Below are positions 1 through 6,272 of a stretch of DNA of 12,386 nucleotides, piece after piece. The DNA comes from Actinomycetota bacterium. GTDB taxonomy: Bacteria; Actinomycetota; Actinomycetes; S36-B12; UBA5976. The stretch lies in assembly GCA_947447095.1 (NCBI GenBank), contig CANFIL010000034.1, forward strand, positions 1 through 12,386, in the 5' to 3' direction. Each line of letters opens with the position of its first letter. Positions within the stretch are counted from its first letter, which is position 1. The notes under the pieces were generated by a model. It was given only the letters and a program-made list of their open reading frames with translations, was not told the DNA's origin and made no database searches. A program made the translations under genes and the position numbers.

Positions 1-353
1 CGGCTGAACTCAAGAAGTAGCAGCCGCAATGTGGCGGCATCAGCGGGAACTTCAATACCAAGCGCAGACTCCAAGAGTTCTGCCACTCCGACCTCGCCTG
101 AGAATGGAGAGAGCCACTCGTGACGATTAGCGAGCATCAAAATCTGACGATAGTCCCGTGATTCGAAGAGCTTTTCAACACCGCGATGCATGGAACCCAA
201 AATTGGCTGCGCAGACACGATGGTGTTGTCGTCAATCTCAGCGCGAATGCGAAGCATTCCGTGCGTCACAGGTGAATAGGCAGGCAGGTCTAGACAGACG
301 TCATTTCGGGCAACATCAAGGGCGTTGACACCGATAGAAACTGTTGAAACCAC
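1..353 (-). CDS. NuoD-like (complex I 49 kDa / NiFe-hydrogenase large subunit family) protein, N-terminal part
   Basis: Reading the minus strand from a GTG at 353 gives 117 codons that run off the window start without a stop. An in-frame TAA lies just upstream and no other common start codon lies between, so GTG 353 is the likely start. Visible family motifs are THGMLRI (residues 30-36), HRGVEKLFE (56-64) and LGIEVPADAATLR (98-110), all in NuoD order. In complex I this subunit lines the quinone pocket at the membrane-arm junction. The protein is clearly divergent. The usual GPQHP before THG is replaced by an AYSP-type sequence, and the usual DRxDY segment reads NRHEW, putting Trp80 where complex I has a quinone-binding Tyr. 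It could be a second NuoD paralogue or a subunit of a hydrogenase-related complex. The later cysteine region that would help decide is outside the window. It is transcribed away from the pan cluster. The family call is fairly sure, the exact complex is not. Confidence 0.75.
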   Translation of the reverse strand, partial: MVSTVSIGVNALDVARNDVCLDLPAYSPVTHGMLRIRAEIDDNTIVSAQPILGSMHRGVEKLFESRDYRQILMLANRHEWLSPFSGEVGVAELLESALGIEVPADAATLRLLLLEFS

Positions 354-391
354 GAGGTAATCGTCCCATACCCAGCTTGTTTAATTCGCGT

Positions 392-397
392 TAGGCT
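392..397 (+). promoter_or_regulatory. Candidate -10 box (TAGGCT) for a leaderless DUF2520-panC-coaX transcript
   Basis: TAGGCT matches the actinobacterial -10 pattern TANNNT and ends 6 bases before the GTG at 404. Transcription would then begin at or next to the start codon. No convincing -35 was found at 16-18 bases upstream. An AGG at 393-395 could instead act as a weak ribosome binding site, so the leaderless reading is inference. Confidence 0.4.
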
Positions 398-403
398 TTA
401 TGC

Positions 404-1315
404 GTGGTCAACACGATGGCCGAGAGCCTTGAGCCTTGGACCGAAAAGCCTCCGCGCTTAGACGTTGCAGTTGTCGGAACCGGCAGAGCTGGTTCCGTGC
501 TTGGTGCTGCCCTACGAAGAGTGGGTCACAATGTTGTTGCATGCACCGCAGTATCCGACATCAGCAGATTGCGGGCGGAATCGTTATTGCCTGGCGTTCC
601 CATCAAGGCAATTGATCAAGCAGTCGCTCAATGCGATCTCGTTCTCCTGACTGTTCCTGATGATGTCTTACCAGGACTCGTCGTCGGCTTGGCTGCAACC
701 AATTCGATTGGTCCTGGAACTTTTGTGGTCCATGCATCCGGTCGCTACGGTGTTGAGGTACTCGAGCCACTGACACAACGTGGTGCGCTTCCACTGGCAC
801 TTCATCCTGTAATGACTTTTACCGGAACCAGTGTTGATCTCAATCGACTATCGGGATGCCCATTTGGCGTGACATCACATGAAGTACTTCGACCAGTTGC
901 TGAAGCGCTAGTTGTAGAAATCGGCGGCGAACCCGTTTGGGTACCCGAAGGAAACCGTGCGTTGTATCACGCAGCCTTGGCTTTTGGTTCAAACAACATC
1001 ATCACGTTGGTGAACGAAACAATCGCGCTTCTTTCGGGTGCAGGAATTGAAGACGCAGATCGCTTGATCGCGCCGCTCTTTGGAGCATCGTTAGATAACG
1101 CGTTGCGTAATGGTGATGCTGCCCTCACCGGGCCGGTGTCACGAGGCGATGTTGATACTGTGCGAACGCATCTCGAAGTTCTTTCTGAAAACAGTCCGCA
1201 GACAGTCGATGCCTATCGAACGATGGCGCGACTGTCGACGCAACGTGCGCTTGATGCCGGAATTGTGTCAGCGACAATGGCTGACAGTCTTTTTGACGTC
1301 TTGGGTGATCGATAG
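404..1315 (+). CDS. Rossmann-like / DUF2520 NAD(P)-binding oxidoreductase of the pantothenate cluster
   Basis: A 303-residue protein with an N-terminal Rossmann fold. The dinucleotide loop GTGRAG sits at residues 25-30 after the strand DVAVV, followed by a second strand (HNVVACTAV). The C-terminal half is alpha-helical, as in DUF2520 proteins, and includes the conserved-looking stretch ALYHAALAFGSNN. Overall it resembles 6-phosphogluconate dehydrogenase-fold reductases such as ketopantoate reductase. A homologue (Rv3603c) precedes panC in Mycobacterium, so a role in pantothenate synthesis, possibly NADPH-dependent reduction of ketopantoate, is an inference from fold and neighbours, not shown. 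Its TAG stop overlaps the panC GTG by one base, pointing to translational coupling. GTG 404 is chosen because of the upstream -10 box. ATG 416 is in frame and possible, and the residues before about 20 look non-core. Confidence 0.85.
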   Translation: MVNTMAESLEPWTEKPPRLDVAVVGTGRAGSVLGAALRRVGHNVVACTAVSDISRLRAESLLPGVPIKAIDQAVAQCDLVLLTVPDDVLPGLVVGLAATNSIGPGTFVVHASGRYGVEVLEPLTQRGALPLALHPVMTFTGTSVDLNRLSGCPFGVTSHEVLRPVAEALVVEIGGEPVWVPEGNRALYHAALAFGSNNIITLVNETIALLSGAGIEDADRLIAPLFGASLDNALRNGDAALTGPVSRGDVDTVRTHLEVLSENSPQTVDAYRTMARLSTQRALDAGIVSATMADSLFDVLGDR

Positions 1316-2181
1316 TGCAGATCATTGAAACTGTGAACGCTATGCGTGAATGGACGATTGCGCATTCGGATCGGCCACGAGCTGCGGTGTACACCATGGG
1401 CGCACTCCACGATGGTCATCTTGAACTTGTGCGTCAGGCGAAACACTATGTGTCTGCTCACACCGGCGAACACCCCTATGTTGTCGCTTCGATATTTGTG
1501 AATCCCACTCAATTCAATAATCCAGAGGATTTGGAAAGATACCCTCGAACAATTGAGCACGATCTTGAGATGCTCTCATCCATCGGCGTCGATGCTGTAT
1601 TTGTTCCTTCGGTTGAACAGATGTATCCCGACGGTGTCGCCAACGTCATCGCTGTTGAGCCGGGCCCTCTAGGTGACGTACTTGAAGGTGAAGGCAGACC
1701 AGGTCATTTCCGCGGAGTGCTCACGGTTGTCAACAAACTGTTTAACATTACGACGCCGAATTACGCGATGTTTGGTGAAAAAGATTTCCAACAACTGACA
1801 TTGATTGCTCGAATGGCCAGCGAACTCAACATGTCGATTGATGTGGTTGGTGTTCCAACGGTTCGTGACGATGACGGTCTGGCGATGTCGAGTCGTAACC
1901 GTCGCCTTGATGAATCCGGTCGCGCAATTGCTTCTCGCATTCCAGCTGCGCTGATGATGGTAAAGAACTGTGTTGCTGAAGGAATCGGCGTTGAAGAGTC
2001 GCTCAATCGGGCAAAACACTATTTATCGGAGTCGCCAGAGATTGCGATTCATTATTTAGTCGTAACTGGTAATGAATTGCAGTCGGCTCCACAACATGGA
2101 GCTGCGCGAGTTCTCGTTGCAACTGAAATTAACGGAATACGACTTATTGACAATATGGCAATCGAAATCAAAGGTGCATGA
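1315..2181 (+). CDS. panC: Pantothenate synthetase (pantoate-beta-alanine ligase)
   Basis: A full-length 288-residue cytoplasmic enzyme that joins pantoate and beta-alanine with ATP, through a pantoyl-adenylate, to give pantothenate. Signature motifs are all present: the HIGH-type MGALHDGHLEL (28-38), FVNPTQF (61-67), GRPGHFRGV (128-136), the FGEKDFQQ loop (153-160) and the KMSKS-like DGLAMSSRN (187-195). The C-terminal dimerisation/lid domain looks intact and ends with the usual RLIDNM segment. The GTG start overlaps the preceding stop by one base (TAGTG), and the stop overlaps coaX, so it is the middle gene of a coupled trio. The beta-alanine-forming gene panD, often next to panC in actinobacteria, is not here. 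Confidence 0.97.
   Translation: MQIIETVNAMREWTIAHSDRPRAAVYTMGALHDGHLELVRQAKHYVSAHTGEHPYVVASIFVNPTQFNNPEDLERYPRTIEHDLEMLSSIGVDAVFVPSVEQMYPDGVANVIAVEPGPLGDVLEGEGRPGHFRGVLTVVNKLFNITTPNYAMFGEKDFQQLTLIARMASELNMSIDVVGVPTVRDDDGLAMSSRNRRLDESGRAIASRIPAALMMVKNCVAEGIGVEESLNRAKHYLSESPEIAIHYLVVTGNELQSAPQHGAARVLVATEINGIRLIDNMAIEIKGA
2170..2174 (+). promoter_or_regulatory. Ribosome binding site (AAAGG) that bears on the coaX start
   Basis: AAAGG lies inside the last codons of panC. It is 3 bases from the first ATG (2178) and 6 bases from the second ATG (2181) of an ATGATG pair. The longer spacing is the more usual one and favours 2181. Confidence 0.5.
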
Positions 2182-2939
2182 TGTTACTTGCAATTGACGT
2201 AGGCAATACCAACACGGTTCTAGGGCTCTTTGATGGCGAGACGCTCACGCGCTCGTGGCGTATTAACACGGACGCTCGCACGACTGCCGATGAAATCGAA
2301 TTGACGTTTCGCGGATTATTGCGCGATGCGCCTGAAGTAACTGGCATTGCATTGTGTTCGACGGTGCCTGCTGTGTTGCGTGAAATGCGAACAATGTTGG
2401 ACCGCTATTACCTCGATGTCCCCAAAGTCATCGTCGAGCCTGGCATTAAAACTGGCGTTCCAATCTTGACCGACAACCCGAAGGAAGTTGGTGCCGACCG
2501 CATTGTGAATTCGCTAGCTGCATTTACGCTCTATGGCGGGCCCTCCATCGTCGTTGATTTTGGAACCTCGACCAATCTTGATGTGGTTTCAGAAAAGGGC
2601 GAATTCATTGGTGGAGCTCTGGCACCTGGTATCGAAATCTCAATCGATGCATTGGCATCCCGTGCTGCTCAGTTGCGCAAAGTGGAACTCGTTACGCCAC
2701 GCAATGTCATCGGCAAGAACACTGTTGAGGCCTTACAGTCTGGAGCAGTTTTTGGATTTGCCGGTCAGGTAGACGGGCTCGTGGACCGCATCACAGACGA
2801 GTTAGGGCAGGACGTCAAGGCTGTTATCGCCACCGGCGGTTTGGCTGGGGTAGTTGTGCCTGAATCAGACACAATTACCCATCACGAGCCAGACCTTACG
2901 CTCATTGGGCTTCGTCTTATTTTCGAGCGCAACGCCTGA
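2178..2939 (+). CDS. coaX: Type III pantothenate kinase
   Basis: A 253-residue member of the ASKHA-fold type III pantothenate kinases, which phosphorylate pantothenate as the first committed step to coenzyme A. Members of this type generally need a monovalent cation and are not inhibited by coenzyme A. Seen here: the phosphate loop DVGNTNTVLGLF (7-18), the VGADRIVN segment (104-111) with the likely catalytic Asp107, VVDFGT (125-130), GGALAPGI (145-152) and the late VIATGG (216-221). The stretch after DFGT reads STNLDVV rather than the commoner TATTFDVV, a conservative oddity close to the active site. The start is ambiguous between two adjacent ATGs: 2178 overlaps panC by four bases, while 2181 has the better ribosome-site spacing. 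The position directly after panC links synthesis and use of pantothenate. Confidence 0.96.
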   Translation: MMLLAIDVGNTNTVLGLFDGETLTRSWRINTDARTTADEIELTFRGLLRDAPEVTGIALCSTVPAVLREMRTMLDRYYLDVPKVIVEPGIKTGVPILTDNPKEVGADRIVNSLAAFTLYGGPSIVVDFGTSTNLDVVSEKGEFIGGALAPGIEISIDALASRAAQLRKVELVTPRNVIGKNTVEALQSGAVFGFAGQVDGLVDRITDELGQDVKAVIATGGLAGVVVPESDTITHHEPDLTLIGLRLIFERNA

Positions 2940-2944
2940 CCCAC

Positions 2945-2950
2945 TAACCT
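2945..2950 (+). promoter_or_regulatory. Candidate -10 box (TAACCT) for leaderless lysS
   Basis: TAACCT fits TANNNT and ends 7 bases before the lysS GTG at 2958. The 18-base gap between coaX and lysS holds no ribosome binding site, so an independent leaderless transcript is plausible. No good -35 is visible, and read-through from coaX is also possible. Confidence 0.4.
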
Positions 2951-2957
2951 TGTACTC

Positions 2958-4457
2958 GTGACTGATGATCTGACTCCTGAAGTAGACGACCTGCCTGAGC
3001 AAATGCAGGTGCGTCGCGAGAAGCGCGCGTCGATTCTCAATTCCGGAAGTCAGGCGTATCCAGTAACGGTTCCCGTGACCACAACGGTTGCTGCAGTTCG
3101 GGCGAAGTACCCTCACTTGGTTCCAGATGATCAAACAGGCGACATCGTTGGCGTGGCTGGCCGCGTGATGTTCATGCGCAATACCGGCAAGTTGTGTTTT
3201 GCACAGATCCAAGCTGGCGCCGGCGAAGCGCTTCAGATCATGCTCTCACTTGATCGCGTTGGCGAAGAAGCTCTTGAGTCATGGAAGTCACTCGTAGACA
3301 TCGGTGACCATGTTGCCGTTGAAGGTGAAGTTATCAGCAGCAAGCGTGGCGAGCTATCTGTTCTGACTGACAAGTGGCACATGGCAGCCAAGGCGCTGCG
3401 CCCACTGCCGAATTTGCATAAGCCACTGAACGAAGAGACGCGAGTGCGTCAGCGCTACGCAGACTTGATCGTGCGTGACACCGCTCGTCACATCGCGCGT
3501 TTGCGTCCAGCCGTCATGCGCAGTTTGCGTGAGAGTTTTGTGAAGCGCGATTACATCGAAGTAGAAACGCCAATGTTGCAGACAATGCATGGTGGTGCTG
3601 CAGCGCGTCCATTCGTGACCAAGTCGAATGCATTCGATATGGAATTGTTCTTGCGCATTGCTCCAGAACTTTTCTTGAAGCGGTGCGTGGTCGGCGGCAT
3701 CGAACGTGTATTTGAAATCAATCGTAACTTTCGTAACGAAGGCGCCGACTCGACGCATTCACCCGAATTCGCAATGCTCGAGTTTTACCAGGCATACGCG
3801 GACTACAACGACATGGCTGACCTTACCCAGGCGTTGATTCAAGAAGCCGCACTTGCTGTTCATGGCACATTGACATACGAACTCGTTGAAGGTGGCATCC
3901 GCGACATCTCAGGAGACTGGGAGCGCATTTCAGTTTTCCCAGCGGTCAGTGAAGCTGTTGGTCAAGAAATCACACCAGCTACTCCGATTGAAACGTTGCG
4001 AGCCTTGTGCGATGCGGCTGAAATTTCTTATGACCCGAAGGCAATCCACGGCAAGCTCGTCGAAGAATTGCTTGAGCATTACGTTGTCGAAAAGCTTGTT
4101 CGCCCAACATTTGTCATTGACTATCCAGTTGATACTTCGCCACTTGTTCGCGATCACCGCACAATCGCAGGCGTAGTTGAAAAATGGGATCTCTACATTG
4201 ACGGTTACGAAGCAGGCACGGGTTACTCTGAACTCGTTGATCCCATCATTCAGCGTGAGCGTCTTGTTGCACAGGCTGCTCTCAAAGATGGTGGCGATGT
4301 TGAGGCCATGCAACTCGATGAAGATTTCTTACGCGCATTGGAATACGGAATGCCACCGAGTGGCGGTGTCGGCATGGGTGTCGATCGTTTACTGATGACA
4401 CTGACTGGTTTGAACATTCGCGAAACAATTTTGTTCCCGTTGGTAAAGCCAGAGTAA
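2958..4457 (+). CDS. lysS: Lysine-tRNA ligase, class II
   Basis: A 499-residue class II lysyl-tRNA synthetase that charges tRNA-Lys in the cytoplasm. An OB-fold anticodon-binding domain spans about residues 60-150 (GVAGRVMFMRNTGKLCFAQIQ region). Motif 1 follows around 185-205. Motif 2, the FEINRNFRNEG...HSPEFAMLEFY region, spans about 252-277 and carries the catalytic Arg. Motif 3 is GMGVDRLLM (472-480). The segment EAGTGYSELVDP replaces the ELxNGxSELNDP of many bacterial enzymes and, from memory, resembles the version in actinobacterial LysX/LysS proteins. There is no N-terminal membrane domain, so this is not the bifunctional mycobacterial LysX. GTG 2958 is taken as start because the protein then begins just ahead of the normal N-terminal helix. 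A lysyl-tRNA synthetase gene lies near coaX in Mycobacterium too. Confidence 0.97.
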   Translation: MTDDLTPEVDDLPEQMQVRREKRASILNSGSQAYPVTVPVTTTVAAVRAKYPHLVPDDQTGDIVGVAGRVMFMRNTGKLCFAQIQAGAGEALQIMLSLDRVGEEALESWKSLVDIGDHVAVEGEVISSKRGELSVLTDKWHMAAKALRPLPNLHKPLNEETRVRQRYADLIVRDTARHIARLRPAVMRSLRESFVKRDYIEVETPMLQTMHGGAAARPFVTKSNAFDMELFLRIAPELFLKRCVVGGIERVFEINRNFRNEGADSTHSPEFAMLEFYQAYADYNDMADLTQALIQEAALAVHGTLTYELVEGGIRDISGDWERISVFPAVSEAVGQEITPATPIETLRALCDAAEISYDPKAIHGKLVEELLEHYVVEKLVRPTFVIDYPVDTSPLVRDHRTIAGVVEKWDLYIDGYEAGTGYSELVDPIIQRERLVAQAALKDGGDVEAMQLDEDFLRALEYGMPPSGGVGMGVDRLLMTLTGLNIRETILFPLVKPE

Positions 4458-4459
4458 TT

Positions 4460-4957
4460 ATGAGCATCGTCATTCGCCCTGCCCGCACCAAAGATGTGCG
4501 TGCCGTTCGCGAGCTCATTGACCGCTATTCACCTGATGGACGATTGCTCTCAAAAAACACTGTGACGATTTATGAAGATGTTCAAGAATTCGTCGTAGCT
4601 GAACTTGATGGCCAAGTTGTTGGTTGCGGCGCCCTTCACGTGATGTGGGAAGACCTCGGCGAAGTTCGTACCGTCGCAGTTCTTCCTGAGGTTAAAGGCA
4701 AGGGAATTGGTGGTCAGATCCTCGATGTGCTGATGAGTCGCGCCCAAGACCTCGGCCTTGGTCGCGTCTTTTGTTTGACCTTTGAGACCGGCTTTTTTGG
4801 GCATTACGGATTCGAACCAATTGAGGAAGCTCCCGTGGATCCTGCCATTTACGCCCAGTTGCTGCAATCCGGCGACGAAGGTGTGGCTGAATTCCTTGAT
4901 CTTGAACGCGTAAAGCCCAACACATTGGGCAACACCCGTATGCTCAAGCACCTTTAA
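4460..4957 (+). CDS. argA: Short-form amino-acid N-acetyltransferase (N-acetylglutamate synthase, GNAT family)
   Basis: A 165-residue single-domain GNAT protein that, along its whole length, closely resembles the short N-acetylglutamate synthase of Mycobacterium (Rv2747). That enzyme makes N-acetylglutamate from glutamate and acetyl-CoA, the first step of arginine synthesis. Seen here: the N-terminal IRPARTKDV start, VGCGALHVMWEDLGEVRTVAV (54-74) for the central strands, the acetyl-CoA loop KGKGIGG (79-85), LTFETGFFGHYGF (106-118), and the conserved tail VAEFLDLERVKPNTLGNTRML. No amino-acid kinase domain is present, unlike classical ArgA. It begins two bases after the lysS stop and is probably translated from the same message. 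No other arginine gene is in the window, so it sits apart from its pathway. Substrate use is inferred from family resemblance. Confidence 0.88.
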   Translation: MSIVIRPARTKDVRAVRELIDRYSPDGRLLSKNTVTIYEDVQEFVVAELDGQVVGCGALHVMWEDLGEVRTVAVLPEVKGKGIGGQILDVLMSRAQDLGLGRVFCLTFETGFFGHYGFEPIEEAPVDPAIYAQLLQSGDEGVAEFLDLERVKPNTLGNTRMLKHL

Positions 4958-4973
4958 ATTTCTCGGTTTCTTG

Positions 4974-4992
4974 AGGGCAACGCCCTTGCCCT
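4974..4992. repeat. Perfect 7-bp inverted repeat upstream of purD (operator or hairpin candidate)
   Basis: AGGGCAA - CGCCC - TTGCCCT forms a perfect 7-bp stem with a 5-base loop. It occupies most of the 46-base gap between argA and purD. A shorter alternative stem (AGGGC-AAC-GCCCT, 4974-4986) overlaps it. The right arm touches the candidate -10 box at 4992-4997. It is followed by AAAATAGG, not a T run, so it is not a standard intrinsic terminator. A repressor site for the purine genes, or a structure at the end of the argA message, are both possible. Confidence 0.5.
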
Positions 4993-4997
4993 AAAAT
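4992..4997 (+). promoter_or_regulatory. Candidate purD promoter: -10 box TAAAAT, leaderless start
   Basis: TAAAAT is a strong -10 match ending 6 bases before the purD GTG at 5004. TTGAGG at 4971-4976 is a possible -35, but its spacing of 15 bases is short. AGGAAA between the box and the GTG lies too close to the start to work as a normal ribosome binding site, which supports leaderless translation. Confidence 0.55.
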
Positions 4998-5003
4998 AGG
5001 AAA

Positions 5004-6272
5004 GTGAAAATACTCGTCATCGGTAGTGGTGCGAGAGAACACGCGCTCGTGACGACTCTTCAGCGAGATTCTGGAGTCGAAGTCCTCTGTGCTCCAGGCA
5101 ACGCGGGTATTTCGAAAGATTCCAAAACCTTCCCGGTTAACGCGACCGACGGGCCAGCCGTGCTGGCCTTGGCCCAGGAACTAAGCGCAGACCTTGTGGT
5201 GATTGGCCCAGAGGCCCCACTTGTTGCGGGCGTCAGCGATATCTTGCGAGCAGCCGGAATTCCAGTTTTCGGCCCATCAGAGGCCGCCGCACAACTTGAA
5301 GGCAGCAAGGCATTTGCCAAGCAAGTGATGTTAGACGCAGGCGTTCCAACGGCACGTGCACATCTGTGCGTGAATGTGCAACAGGCTGAGTCGGCCCTCG
5401 ATGATTTTGGTGCACCATACGTCGTGAAAGATGATGGCCTTGCCGCTGGCAAAGGTGTTGTTGTCACAAACGATCGTGCTGTTGCCCTTGACCATGCGCG
5501 CACATGCATCGAAGCTCGCACTGACGGCGCGGTTGTCATCGAAGAATTTCTTGACGGACCAGAAGTCAGTCTGTTCGGCGTCACCGATGGCATCACGGTG
5601 GTCCCATTGAGTCCCGCTCAAGATTTCAAGCGAGTGGCTAACGATGACGAAGGACCTAACACCGGCGGCATGGGTGCTTACACACCGCTACCTTGGGCGC
5701 CGGCTGGTCTCACAGAAGAAGTCGTGACCAAAGTTTTGCAACCAACAGTGGACGAGATGGCAAAGCGTGGAACTCCTTTTAGCGGATTGCTTTACGCAGG
5801 ACTTGCGCTGACATCACGCGGCACTCGAGTCATCGAATTCAATGCACGTTTTGGTGATCCCGAAACTCAAGTTGTTCTCACTCGACTTGATTCACCTTTG
5901 AGCGCATTACTGCTTGCAGCAGCAACCGGCACTCTTGCCCAGCTTCCTGAGTTGAAGTGGAAAGACGAATCTGTCGTGACAGTAGTCATGGCTGCCGAAG
6001 GATATCCAGAATCACCTGTCAGCGGCGCAGTGATCACTGGTCTTGACGATGTTGTTAACGCCAAAGTTTTTCATGCAGGCACCCGCAGAAATGACGACGG
6101 TGACATTGTCGTTAGCGGCGGCCGAGTTCTGACTGTGACAGCCTCGGGTTCGGATCTGCACAAAGCCCGCACGAATGCCTACGAAGGCGTCAACCACATC
6201 CATTTTGCCGGTGAACATCACCGCACCGACATTGCCGAACGCGCAGCCAACGGAGAGGTCCACGTTCCATGA
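5004..6272 (+). CDS. purD: Phosphoribosylamine-glycine ligase (GAR synthetase)
   Basis: A 422-residue ATP-grasp enzyme that joins phosphoribosylamine and glycine, step 2 of purine synthesis. The N-terminal domain starts with GSGAREHAL (7-15) and holds VIGPEAPLVAGVSD. The ATP-grasp core shows VKDDGLAAGKGVVV, EEFLDGPEVSLFGVTDG, the family signature around PAQDFKRVANDDEGPNTGGMGAY, and the metal-binding EFNARFGDPETQ. The C-terminal domain continues to a normal end. Length is typical. The GTG start places the first strand (KILVIGSG) at the very N-terminus, as in the family, and fits the -10 box 6 bases upstream. It is the first gene of the purDBC run, and its TGA overlaps purB by four bases. It is monofunctional: no PurM or PurN domain is fused. 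Confidence 0.97.
   Translation: MKILVIGSGAREHALVTTLQRDSGVEVLCAPGNAGISKDSKTFPVNATDGPAVLALAQELSADLVVIGPEAPLVAGVSDILRAAGIPVFGPSEAAAQLEGSKAFAKQVMLDAGVPTARAHLCVNVQQAESALDDFGAPYVVKDDGLAAGKGVVVTNDRAVALDHARTCIEARTDGAVVIEEFLDGPEVSLFGVTDGITVVPLSPAQDFKRVANDDEGPNTGGMGAYTPLPWAPAGLTEEVVTKVLQPTVDEMAKRGTPFSGLLYAGLALTSRGTRVIEFNARFGDPETQVVLTRLDSPLSALLLAAATGTLAQLPELKWKDESVVTVVMAAEGYPESPVSGAVITGLDDVVNAKVFHAGTRRNDDGDIVVSGGRVLTVTASGSDLHKARTNAYEGVNHIHFAGEHHRTDIAERAANGEVHVP

Noticed and set aside
325..330. TTGACA hexamer upstream of the DUF2520 gene
   Set aside because: It matches a -35 box exactly but has no -10 box at 16-18 bases and lies inside the opposing NuoD-like gene.
3354..3758. A 134-codon open frame on the minus strand inside lysS
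   Set aside because: Antisense to the conserved catalytic domain of lysS, with low-complexity, non-protein-like composition and no start signals.
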